From assembly GCA_003255025.1 (NCBI GenBank), contig QANY01002420.1:744001-808000 (forward strand): a stretch of 64,000 nucleotides of DNA, in the 5' to 3' direction. The notes under the pieces were generated by a model. That model saw nothing but the letters and a program-made list of their open reading frames with translations, had not been told where the DNA came from and searched no databases. Shown here in pieces: positions 1-10,199 of this stretch (its first letter is position 1; each line of letters opens with the position of its first letter). The position numbers and the translations under genes are program-made. This DNA is from Datisca glomerata (lineage: Eukaryota; Streptophyta; Magnoliopsida; Cucurbitales; Datiscaceae).

Positions 1-1552
1 AGGAAAACAACGAAGTATTATCTGTGAATCTCCCACCTGGTGAAAGAGGTTGGTGGAGGAAGACATGCATGAGCTATACGCCTCCATTGAAAAGCCCAAC
101 AAAGAAGACCTAGTAAAGAAGACTTGGAAACTAAAAGGGGAAAAACTCAAAGCAAGCTTACCCACACAGACACGCATGCTCGAACAAGGGTTAAACCCTT
201 TTTTAAGTCTTTTTGTAAGAAATCTGCTAATCCTTTAACCTGATGTAGCGGTTCAACATGATGGAAAAAAGAACAAATTAAACACAGTCGTCATTTATAG
301 AAAACAATCTTAGAATAAGAGGACATTTCAATGACACTTACCTCATACTATATAAGAAGATTTTCACCTTTATTCCAATTTTACAAAGAGAGAACCCATC
401 ACGAATTTGCTGAAAAAAAATCGTGCCTAGAATAGAGAGAACCCATCACAATCTTATAGAGCAAAGAAAGATAAACAAGCATATAACAAAAACTTAAGCA
501 ATTTTTTACTTAAAAAACTTTTAATCTAACCATTTGATCAGAAGGTAAAGAACCATGAAGGAAATATTCCTTAGACTGCAGCAGTGCCAACAAATGACTG
601 CATCATGAGGAAAACAACGAAGTATTATCTGTGAATTTCTCACCTAGTGAAAGAGGTTGGTGGAGGAAGACATGCATGAGCTATACGCCTCTATTGAAAA
701 GCCCAACAAAGAAGACCAAGTAAAGAAGACCTGGAAACTAAAAGGGGAAAAAACCCAAAGCAAGCTCACCCACACAGACACGCATACTCGAACAAGGGTT
801 AATCCCTTTTTTTAAGTTTGTTTGTAAGAAATCTGCTAATCCTTTAACCTGATGTAGAGGTTCAACATGATGGAAAAAAGAACAAATTAAACACAGTCGT
901 CATCTATTGAAAACAATCTTAAAATAAGAGGACATTTCAATGACACTTACCTCATACTATAAAAGAATATTTTCACCTTTATTCCAATTTTACAAAGAGA
1001 GAACCCATCACGAATTCGCTGAAATCGTGCCTGGAATAGAGAGAACTCATCACAATCTTATAGAGCAAAGAAAGATAAACAAGCATAGAACGAAAACTTA
1101 CGCAATTTTTTACTTAATCACTTTTAATCCAACCATTTGATCAGAAGGTAAAGAACCATGAAGGAAATATTCCTTAGACTGCAGCAATGCCAACAAATGA
1201 CTGCATCATGAGGAAAACAACGAAGTATTATCTGTGAATCTCCCACCTGGTGAAAGAGGTTGGTGGAGGAAGACATGCATGAGCTATACGCCTTCATTGA
1301 AAAGCCCAACAAAGAAGACCCAGTAAAGAAGACCTGGAAACTAAAAGGGGAAAAACCCAAAGCAAGCTCACCCACATAGACATGCATGCTCGAACAAGGG
1401 TTAATCCCTTTTTTTAAGTCTGTTTGTAAGAAATCTGCTAATCCTTTAACCTGATGCAGAGGTTCAACATGATGGAAAAAAGAACAAATTAAACACAATC
1501 GTCATCTATAGAAAACAATCTTAGAATAAGAGGACATTTCAATGACACTTAC
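1..1552. repeat. ~605-bp tandem repeat, three copies (third partial)
   Basis: The block starting AGGAAAACAACGAAG recurs at positions 1, 608 and 1211, giving periods of 607 and 603 bp. The copies differ by scattered substitutions and small indels. The third copy stops matching at about 1552, where it runs into a C-rich tract. Read on the minus strand, copies 1 and 2 each contain a good splice-donor-like site (GAG|GTAAGT, near 342 and 949), and copy 3 keeps GTAAGTGTC. The unit may therefore be a duplicated piece of a minus-strand gene. No protein family was recognised. The short ORFs across it (for example 50-238 plus and 1124-1498 minus) are not convincing genes. Confidence 0.9.
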
Positions 1553-3300
1553 ACCCCCCCAAGTTGATGCAGATCAAACACATTATGATCATTCACCAAT
1601 ATAGCAAGTTGCTCTAGCCCTACTGAAAGCTAAATAAACTTTGTTATCTCATCAGAGACATGAAGTCCCTCTGAAGTAGAAGTTAGAGCAGCTGGAGAAC
1701 CTCCTGAACACATTTTTTACACATAGAATAAACAAAAAGATATAACAAAATCAATATGAAAGAGATATTAACTTACAAGAAACCCATTTGGGTTCTAGAA
1801 ATTAAGGTGGAAAGGAGAAAGAAAGTGGTTTAAATACATAATAGCCCTATTTTTTCGATGGAAAGAAAAACGTATGACCAGTTTTTGAGAAATTTCCAAA
1901 TGAACAATTTCAACGGAATCTTGCAATTTTTTATTTTACTATGTTCAACTCTATGTTTTCCTCACAAATACAGAATCATCCTAAAAAATGTCACAGACAA
2001 TAGTTTTTCCTCACAAACAAGGGTTTAATTTAATAACCCAAACAACACAATTTTAATAAAAACGAGAACATGGTGTTAATCAAAAGCTCAAATTTGAAAG
2101 AAAAATAAATATTTTTTAAAAACAAATAACAAAACAAGATGAACTGATTAATTAACATCTTACTTACCCTTAACTTGATGTTGGATTGCTTTCTTTCTGA
2201 ATTCAATAGGAGGAAGAAGAAGAAGATGAATCTGACTGTGACGGTCAGTTTGCTTCTATATTTATACTCTGTAGAGAAACAAACTTTCCATGAAAAAATT
2301 TGACATAAATTTCATTGCGTGTCGAAACGTAGAAAAAAAAAGTGAATTAGACATAGAGTTTGAAAATTCTCATACCGAAGAAGTGGATTGAACACAGTTT
2401 ATTAGTTACCTTAAACTACCACAGACTACAAAAGAAAGCGTAGAAGGCCAATCACCAAAACAAAAAACAACACCCGAGCATAAAACTTATCATCCTTATC
2501 TAACCTCCCAATGATCAATCCAAGACCGAATTGCCCCATGATACCCAGAAAATATATACATAAATGAAAATAATCTTAAATTCTGATATCCCATCAGAAG
2601 AATTGAATATAACTCACAATCCAAATGGCTGTAAATGAAGATCTAATTCTAAAAACCAGAAAAATATTAAAAAAAAGAAAAAGAGAACCATAACTCACCG
2701 CAAACAATAGACAACCAAACACAATTTACGTTGTGAAAGAGGACACCTATATATATATATATAGAAAAATTGATGAATAAAATAAAACAATAATCATTAC
2801 CTCCGACAAGTACATGCAGCAGCAAACGTGAAAGCACGCCACTGAGAAGCTGAATGCACATGACTCTCATCAACCTGAATTCATCATCTAGATACACATG
2901 GTCGCCTATAGAGCTCAACAATTCCATAGGTCAGCAACACCTCTACGATAGGATCCTAAGGAAAATATCCTGTCTAGGTGTTATCTTGTAATGAAAAAGC
3001 ATGAGAAGAAAAAACAAAAGTTGTAGGATGAAGATTATCCTTACCCGTTACCGCATCAAATGTAGCCACAAACTTTGAAACACCTCATTCGATGTATGAC
3101 TCTCATTGACAATGCCACAATCTTCATGGATGATCCAACCATCATCGTCGAATAGTTGTCATGCCAACCGTCCCTCCAACCGTCGTCGCCCATGTGTTCC
3201 CCACCGAGAAGCTTCAGGAGCTTCTCCCAGGCGCCCTCGCCCTATAACAGAGAAGTCTCGAAGCCCTCTCTCTCTCTCTCACTCTCTCTGTGCCATGTGA
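1553..3300 (-). other. Unidentified sequence with minus-strand gene-like signals (possible gene remnant)
   Basis: Reading the minus strand, a CT-rich leader lies around 3250-3290 and a possible start codon near 3190. There is a donor-like GTAAGG near 3045 and a second exon-like block at about 2800-2950 ending in GTAATG. A second start-like arrangement has a TATAAATA box near 2260, a donor GTAAGT near 2163 and an acceptor TTCAG|GAGG near 1707. The block at 1556-1706 then reads without a stop for about 40 codons beyond one in-frame TAG. No family was recognised and no continuous reading frame joins the pieces, so this is either an old pseudogene or chance. The minus ORF at 2667-2927 falls inside it but is not credible on its own. 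Confidence 0.25.
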
Positions 3301-3604
3301 TCGGTCAACTACCATTAAACATTCCATAATCAATGGTCCAGATCGATAAGATCCAACGGTTGAGACGCCATCAAACCAACCACACGGACGTCCTAGATCG
3401 AATCAACCCCACCCAAAAATCTCAAACACATCTACGGCTCAGATCACAGCAATCCGACGGCTTGTAATCAGTCAACACTTACAAACAGTGAAATAACCGA
3501 TAAAGCCCTCCTCCCACCTAAAATTACAATCCAATATCCATGCCACCAACTCATACAACCCATAATGTAAATTAACTCAAATGGTAGGGGCAATATGGAC
3601 ATTT

Positions 3605-3707
3605 CATGGAAGCAAGATATCTTATCCTATACCAAGTGTAATCATTCTAGCATATATTTTTTTTGTTAGTTTGGCAGCTTCCTCTATATATATCTCTGTA
3701 ATAATTA
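3605..3707 (+). repeat. Extra Copia LTR fragment upstream of the main element
   Basis: This stretch matches the LTR of the Copia element that follows: the ATATCTTATCCTATACC start, the GTTTGGCAGCTTCCTC block and the CTCTGTAATAATTA end. Equivalent copies lie at 4453-4574 and 20567-20690. It ends at the same TAATAATTA target where a MULE copy starts, just as in the 4453 copy. Confidence 0.75.
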
Positions 3708-4185
3708 TGTTTACTTTGATAAATATAATATTTTGAATTTGGCTAAAGAAATTTCTACCCTTTTTTTAAAATCAGGATTTTTATACCTCCACTTGCAATC
3801 TCTTTTTTTCTTCATAATTTCTTTTTCCCTTCCCAATGCACAATCAAATAATCTTTTCTTCTTCTTTTTTACTTGAACCCTTCAAGTAGTTATTTTTTCA
3901 GTCAGCAACCCAAACACTAAGTGACTACTTGAATGGTTTAAGTAATTTTTTATGATTAATTAAGCATTCTTTTTTCATCTAAAAAAGAAGAGAAAATGAA
4001 CGTTAGTACTTGAAGTGTTCAAGTAGTTTTTTATGACTACTTTAACCGTTCAAGTAGTTGTTTATGACTACTTGAAGGGTTCAAGTAGTTTTTATTGTTA
4101 GTCAAGAACTCATACACCATGTGACTATTTAAAAGGTTCAAATAGTTATTTATGACAATTTGAAACTTTCAAGTAGTTATTGAAT
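3708..4185. mobile_element. Truncated copy of the palindrome-array MULE
   Basis: This has the same left terminal sequence as the complete element at 4575 (TTTGATAAATATAA..AATTTGGCTA), the same pyrimidine-rich stretch and the start of the same ACTTGAA/TTCAAGT palindrome array. It breaks off near 4185 and no right terminus is present. It follows TAATAATTA at 3699-3707, the same LTR position as the complete copy. It therefore probably arose by duplication of an LTR that already carried the insertion, not by a second insertion. Confidence 0.65.
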
Positions 4186-4211
4186 GAGGAAAAAAGGAAA
4201 AACCCAAAACT

Positions 4212-4452
4212 CACTCTCTTTAGAAAAGGTTATTTTCCAGCTTCTTCGAAAACCCACGTCACAAATTCTTCCAATTATTCCTCAGAGTCTTGGTTTAATT
4301 GTTCTTTTACAGGAATTGATCGTCTTCTTCCTGTTGCTGTCAAGAAGATTTTACAGAGAGCAAAGAGTATGGTTTTTTATCCCTTCTGATGTTTAACTTG
4401 ATAGAGAGAAATGGTTCTCTCTCTTTGACGAAACCCCATTTTTTTCTTTTTT
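4212..4452. repeat. Block duplicated at the other end of the Copia element (left copy)
   Basis: About 235 bp, from AAAAGGTTATTTTCCAGC to the GAAACCCCATTTTTTT tract, is repeated in the same orientation at 20742-20965 just outside the 3' LTR. Here it sits directly upstream of the 5' LTR. An ordinary insertion does not give the same long sequence on both sides, so this points to a segmental duplication or unequal exchange. It could instead be an unrecognised part of the LTR. Confidence 0.7.
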
Positions 4453-4565
4453 TAGATATGATATCTTATCCTATACCACGTGTAATCATTCTATTCTAAA
4501 GTTAGTTAGCACATAATTTTCTGTTTTGTTAGTTAGTTTGGCAGCTTTCTCTACATATATCTCTA

Positions 4566-4574
4566 TAATAATTA
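4566..4574. repeat. 9-bp target-site duplication of MULE, left
   Basis: TAATAATTA immediately precedes the left terminus and is repeated exactly at 6571-6579 after the right terminus. The uninterrupted 3' LTR has one such site (TATTAATTA, about 20679-20687). A 9-bp duplication is the usual length for Mutator-like transposons. Confidence 0.85.
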
Positions 4575-6570
4575 GGGTTATTTGGATAAGTATAACCTTT
4601 TAAATTTGGCTACAAAAATTGATACCCCTTTTTGAAAACAATGAATTTTATACTCCTAATCTACCAATTTCACATCACCACTTGCAATCTTTATTTTTCT
4701 TCATCATTTCTTTTTCCCTTCCCAATGCATAATCAAATCAATCAAATCATATATTTTTTTATTCTTTTTTACTTGAACTCTTCAAGTAGTTATTTTTTAT
4801 TTTATCAGTCATCAACACAAACACCAAGTGACTACTTGAAGGGTTCAAATAGTTTTTGATGACTACTTAAGCCTTCTTTTTACGTCTAAAAACTAGGAGA
4901 AAATGAACGTTAGTACTTAAAGTGTTCAAGTAGTTGTTTATGACTACTTGAAAGGTTCAAGTAGTTTTTTTGTTAGTCAACAACATATACACCATATGAC
5001 TATTTGAAGGGTTTAAGTAGTTTTTTATGACTATTTAAAACTTTCAAGTAGTTATTTTGTATTATGTTGGTCAGCAACCCAAATATCAGGTGACTACCTG
5101 AATAGTTTAAGTAGTTTTTATGACTACCTGAAGGGTATAAGTAGCTTTATATGACTACTTAAAGGGTTCAAGTAACTTTTTATGACTACCTGAAGGGTTC
5201 AAGTAGCTTTTTATGACTACCTGAAGGGTATAAGTAGGTTTATAACTACTAGAACTTTTCAAGTAGTTGTTTTTTATTTGTTCAGTCAGTAACCCAAACA
5301 CCAGGTGATTACTTGAAGGGTCCAAGTAGTTTTTTGCTTCCAAACAAATAAAAGAAAATGAATGTTGAGTGTCGAAGGGTTTAAGTAGTCATAAAAGCTA
5401 CTTGAACCATTCAAGTACTCAACATTCATTTTCTCTTATTTTTTGACGCAAAAAACTACTTGGACCCTTCAAGTAGTCACATGGTGTTTGGGTTTCTGAC
5501 TGAACAAACAAAAAAAAACTACTTGAAATGTTATAGTAGTCATAAACTATTACTTGAATCCTTCAAGTAGCCAACTGGTGTATGGTTATTGATTGATAAA
5601 AAAATAACTATTTGAACCCTTCAAGTAGACATAAACAACTACTTAAAGGGTTCAAGTAGTCAGATACAACTACTTGAACCCTTCAAGTAGTCATATACAA
5701 CTACTTGAACCCTTCAAGTAATTACTTGTTTTTACTTTTAGAATAAAAATCATTACTTGAATGGTTCAAGTAGTTATGTTTTTGTCAGTCAACACTCATA
5801 CACCAGGTGACTACCTAAAAGGTTCAAGTAGTTGTGTATGACTACTTAAAACACTTCAAGTAGTTGTTTATGACTACTTAAACCCTTCAAGTAGTTGTTT
5901 ATGACTACTTGAAGGGTTCAAGTAGTTAGTTTTTTTAGTCAGCAACTCAAACATGAGGTGACTACTTAAAGAGTTCAAGTAGTTTTTTATGACTATTTGA
6001 AGGGTTCAAGTAGCTTTTTATGACCAATTGAACATATTTTCCATCCACAAAATTGGAGAAAATTAATTTTGAGTATTTGAAGGGTGCAAGTAATTTTTTA
6101 TGATTACTTGAACCCTTCAAGTACTCAACATTCATTTTCTCTTATGTTTTGAGGCAAAAAAGACTCAAGTTGTTATAAAAAGCTACTTAAACATTTCAAG
6201 TACTCATAAAAAGCTACTTGAACTTTTCAAATAGTTATAAAAAGTTACTTGAACCTTTCAAGTAGTCACCTGGTATATGTGTGTTGACTGATAAAAAATC
6301 AACTACTTGAAAAGTACAAGTAGTCATAAAACATTACTTGAACTCTTCAAGTTTTAAAAGAAGTTTCGTTGAAAAAGAAAGAATAATAATAAGAAGAAAA
6401 TATTATTAAATTGATTAGACATGTGCATTGAAAAAGAAATGATGAAGAAAGAGAGATATTGTAAGGGTGATGTGAAGTTGGTGGACCAGAGGTATAAAAT
6501 TTCTTATTTTCAAAAAGAGGAATAAAATTATTTAGCCAAATTCAAATGGGTAAATTTATCCAAATATCCT
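4575..6570. mobile_element. Non-autonomous Mutator-like element with long terminal inverted repeats and palindrome array
   Basis: The left end GGGTTATTTGGATAAG and the reverse complement of the right end (AGGATATTTGGATAAA) are matching inverted repeats. The similarity extends about 160 bp inward through AATTTGGCTA and the TTCATCATTTCTTTTTC stretch. The element is flanked by exact 9-bp direct repeats (4566-4574 and 6571-6579). It has no coding capacity. The interior (about 4770-6350) is almost entirely a short-palindrome array, described separately. Insertion into the Copia LTR dates it as younger than that element. Length, inverted repeats and target size fit a non-autonomous MULE or foldback element. 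No transposase is present in the window. Confidence 0.8.
4770..6350. repeat. Array of ~31-bp palindromic units inside the MULE
   Basis: Dozens of copies of an imperfect palindrome with core ACTTGAACCCTTCAAGT or ACTTGAAGGGTTCAAGT are separated by short TTTTTATGACT or CATAAAAAGCT spacers. A second motif related to CAGTCAGCAACCCAAACACC recurs every few hundred bases (near 4806, 4975, 5070, 5283, 5787 and 5941, and inverted near 5480, 5566 and 6265), giving a higher-order repeat. The GGG centre predominates on the left and CCC in much of the right half, so the array is loosely an inverted repeat as a whole. Single-stranded copies could form many small hairpins. The minus ORF at 5155-5343 is a by-product of the repeats. 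Confidence 0.9.
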
Positions 6571-6579
6571 TAATAATTA
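6571..6579. repeat. 9-bp target-site duplication of MULE, right
   Basis: TAATAATTA directly follows the right terminus of the MULE and is identical to 4566-4574. The host LTR resumes after it with TTCAAATACTAATGA, compared with TTCAAAGACTAATGA in the intact 3' LTR. Confidence 0.85.
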
Positions 6580-6602
6580 TTCAAATACTAATGATGCTTT
6601 TT

Positions 6603-7901
6603 AAACTTCTGCAAACCTTGATTCTTCTCAAATTTCTGCCATTGATGATGGTAGCAGTCCTTACTACCTACATCATTCTGATAATCCAGGTATGATTCTG
6701 GTTTCGTAGCTCTTAAGTGGAGAGAATTATGCATCTTGGAGTCGAGCCATGGTGATTGCTCTTTCAGTCAAGAACAAGCTCGAATTCATTGATGGAACCA
6801 TTACTCGACCTGTAAGCAATGATTCCCTTCTTAGTGCTTGGATCAGGAACAACGAGATAGTCATTTCCTAGATTCTGAATTCTGTTTCCAAGGAAATCTC
6901 AACTAGTATTATCTTTGTTGAATCTGCATATGACATGTGGTTAGACTTGAAAGAGAGATTTTCACAAAAAGTGGCCCTCATATCTTTCAATTATGTAGGG
7001 ATCTCATGAATCACATTCAAGGCCAATGGATATGGGTGCATATTTTACCAAATTGAAGACAATTTGGGAAGAGCTCAGCAATTATAGACATGTTTTCACT
7101 TGGGGATAATGCATCTGTGGAGGTGTTAAATCTTTAGCAAAACATTATCAAATGAAGTATGTTATGTCCTTTCTAATGGGACTTAATGATTCCTTTTTCT
7201 CAAGTCAGAGGAAAAATGTTGTTAATGGATCCAATTCCTGCCATTATAAGGTTTTTACACTAGTAATCAAGAAGAGCACCAAAAGAATGTCCATTCAGTT
7301 CCTAGACACTCTTTTCAGATAGATTCAATGGTTTTCACTGTAGTACAAAAGCCAAACAATAATTAATAGAAATCAAGGCAAGTATCCAACAAAAGAGAGA
7401 CCAGTGTGCACTCATTGTGGACACGATGGTCACATAATTGATAAGGGTTACAAGCTTCATGGTTATCCTCTAGGCTATAAACTAAGGTCTAAAACTGACT
7501 CAAACTGCAATTCTAGACATAATAGGAATGCTTCTGTCAACCAGGTTATAGATTCTAATGAGGAGAATACTAAGTCACAGGCTGGTGCTAGTAATTTCCT
7601 TCTGATGCTCAATTCTGACCAATGCCAACAACTTATGGTTTTGTTAAGCACACAAATGACAGCTGCAAAATCAGGAGGAGCAGATATTGATATTGCAGTT
7701 TCTCACATATCAGGTAGTTATTTTAACGTGACTGTCGAACCAAATCTCAGTTCTACCAGGCATTGTACCATAGATTTTGGAACAACTAGCCATATTTGTT
7801 TTAATAAGGATTATTTCATGTTCTTGAAGCCAATTGAGAATTCTTTTATAATTCTGCCAGATCATAAGAAGATTTCAGTGTTCTTTATTGGATCAGTATA
7901 G
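6603..7901 (+). pseudogene. Copia gag and protease region (outer element), broken
   Basis: The translation reads as plant Copia gag: a PYYLHHSDNPG motif, then a GENYASWSRAM motif, with in-frame stops at TAG (6707) and again near 6870, followed by frameshifts. The zinc knuckle near 7404-7475 begins CTHCGHDGH but has Gly where the last metal-binding Cys of the C-x2-C-x4-H-x4-C motif is expected. An ORF at 7404-7901 runs into a protease-like segment with TIDFGTTSHIC, where Copia proteases have D(T/S)GA; the catalytic Asp remains but the Thr/Ser is Phe. Products in a live element would form the particle shell and mature the polyprotein. Here they cannot be made. Confidence 0.75.
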
Positions 7902-8149
7902 CTTACCTCAACCGTAATTCTTCATAATGCCATATTTGTCCCAGAATTCAAATTCAATTCGATTTCAGTGAGTGCTTTGACCAAAGATTGTTCCATCTTT
8001 ATGATATTCTTTACAAAGTGTTGCCTCATTCAGGACATACACACCATGAGGACGATTGGCAAGGGTGAAAGGATTAAAGGCCTCTGTGTGATTGATGTTG
8101 AATACCAGTTTTACTGTAATACTACTTTTTCTGTTAATAAAGTAACTGT

Positions 8150-9250
8150 TGATGCTAACACTTGGCATGACAGATTAGGTAATTTATCTTATAAGAAACT
8201 TGAGAGTTTGAAGAACATATTTCCTTTGGTTTGTTATAGCAACATTCATCTTCTTGTACAATTTGTCCATTGGCTAAACAAAGAAGGCTTTCTTTTGTTT
8301 TTCATAACAATTTGAGTGCTTTACCTTTTGATCTTATACATTGTGACATTTGGGGTCCTTATCATATACATAGACATTCAGGTTTAGATACTTTCTTACA
8401 CTTATGGGTGGTAGTTCACAGTTTACTTGGGTGTATATCATGAAATACAAATCTGAAGCTCAAGACATCATACCTACGTTCTTTTCTATGGTTGAAAATC
8501 AGTTTAGTACTGTGATCAAGAAGTTCAGATCAGATAATGGACCTGATATGCGTTTTGCATAGTTTTTCAATATAAAAGGAGTCATACATCAGTATTCTTG
8601 TGTAGAAAGACCTGAACAAAATTCAATGATGGAGAGGAAACATCAACATTTGCTTAATGTTTCCAGGGTTCCAATTACATTCTGGGGAGAATGTGTACTC
8701 ACAGCCACATACTACATTAATAGGACTCCATCTCAGATTCTGAAGCATCAAACTCCCTTTTAACTTTTGTACAAAGTTCCTTTTAATTATCAATCCCTCA
8801 AGGTGTTTGGTAGTCTATGTTTTGCCTCTACACTTCCTTCTCATAGACACAAGTTTCAACCATGAGCCATTCCTCGTGTGTTTGTTGGATATCCACCAAG
8901 CATCAGAGGTTATAGACCATACAACATTCAATCTAAAACCTTTTTTATTTCCAGAGATATGGTCTTTCATGAACATATTTTTCCCTTCCACAATCTACCT
9001 TCTTCAACCAACATTGCAGACATTTTTTCTGATTTTGTCTTACCTAAACCTGCAAGTAATATTATAGACTGCTCTCCAACTCAAAACCCTAGTGACACAT
9101 CACTTCCTCCTTTCAGAGGTGTTGTTCCAGATGAAATTCCAATGAATGACAGAAATCCTACTTATATTCTTAATCACACTATTTCTCTTAGGAAAACAAG
9201 TAGACCCACCAAACCCCCATCTTACTTAAGAGATTTTCATTGAAACCTTT
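8150..9250 (+). pseudogene. Copia pre-integrase and integrase region (outer element), broken
   Basis: TWHDRLGNLSYKKL at about 8158-8200 is the WHxRLGH pre-integrase motif, with the His changed to Asn. The integrase core follows in several frames: an HCDIWGP-like start near 8340, an SDQ/SDNG-like segment near 8520, an ERPEQN-like segment near 8610 and a TPSQI segment near 8725. The linker after integrase (8878-9243) reads VGYPPSIRGYRPYN and then RDMVFHEHIFPF, which is typical of plant Copia. Frameshifts and stops separate these blocks. Integrase would insert the cDNA copy; this copy is dead. Confidence 0.7.
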
Positions 9251-9389
9251 TTTCTAATATTTCCTTACCTTTGACTAGCACCTCATATCCTTTATCTCAT
9301 TATCTCTCTTACAATTCCTTATCTCCATCTCACAACACATTCCTTATGGCAGTTTCTTCTTAATTTGAGACTCAGTTTTATCATCAAAC

Positions 9390-10194
9390 AGTAAAATTTC
9401 CTCATTGGCAAGAAGCAATGAGATGTGAGATACAAGCTATGGAAGATAATCATACATGATGTGTTGTTACTCTTCATAGGGAAAAACATTCAATGGGTTT
9501 CAAATGGGTCTATAAAGTTAAAAATAGATCTGATGGCACCACTGAAAGGTATAAGGCTCGTTTGGTGGCAAAAGGATATACACAACAAGATGGATTTAAC
9601 TTTATAGAGATCTTCTTCACTAGTGGCCAAGCTAGTTACTGTCAAAATTTTACTTTCTCTTGCTTCTATTCACAACTAGCCTTTATATCAAATAGATGTA
9701 AATAATGCATTTTTTCATGGAGATATGTTTGAGGAAGTTTACGTGGATCTTCCTTTTAGTTATTCTCCATCTTTGCAACATGCATAACAGGGGGAGAAAC
9801 TAGTATGTAAGTTGCACAAATCAATATATGGCTTGAAACAAGCTTCTAGGCAATGATTTTCCAAGTTTTCTCAAGTTTTACTTCAACATGGCTTTTTTCC
9901 ATCTTAGTTAGTTACTCTCTCTTTATCAAAGGAAAAGGTACTTCTTTTATTGCTTTGTTGGTATATGCTGATGATATTATCATGACTAGTTCTAGTACTA
10001 CAGAAATTAACTCCCTCAAGGAGCTTTTTCATAGCCATTTTAAACTTAGGGATCCTGGCACTTTGATGTATTTCTTGGGATTGGAAATACCCCGATCAAC
10101 TAAAGGGATTTTCTTGTCTCAAAGAAACTACACTTTACATCTTTTGGAAGATACTGGTTTTCTAGCTTGAAAACCAGTTTCTCTACCTATGGAT
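9390..10194 (+). pseudogene. Copia reverse transcriptase, 5' part (outer element), broken and interrupted
   Basis: GFKWVYKVK..DGTTERYKARLVAKGYTQQDG (9493-9600, two adjacent blocks) is the start of the Copia RVT_2 domain. After frameshifts, the catalytic YADD box appears at about 9964-9975 within LLVYADDIIMT, followed by the DPGTLMYFLGLEI block. The frame ends at a TGA near 10168. The nested Copia interrupts the gene at 10200, just after the PMDPN-like segment. The 3' continuation is at 19793. Confidence 0.8.
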
Positions 10195-10199
10195 CCAAA
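10195..10199. repeat. Target-site duplication of nested Copia, left
   Basis: CCAAA immediately before the TGTTGG terminus matches CCAAA at 19788-19792 immediately after the CCAACA terminus. Five bp is the normal Copia target length. Confidence 0.85.

Noticed and set aside
3106..3300. Plus-strand ORF rich in Ser, Pro and Arg
   Set aside because: The opposite strand has more gene-like signals, and the composition follows from CT-rich leader-like sequence.
4180..4396. Small ORFs near 4180-4396 as genes
   Set aside because: They lie in the block duplicated beside the Copia LTR, have no family match, and the second copy of the block does not keep the frame.
3880..6350. CRISPR-like array of short repeats
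   Set aside because: The repeats are palindromic, variable and overlap without unique spacers. The context is a plant transposon with inverted ends.
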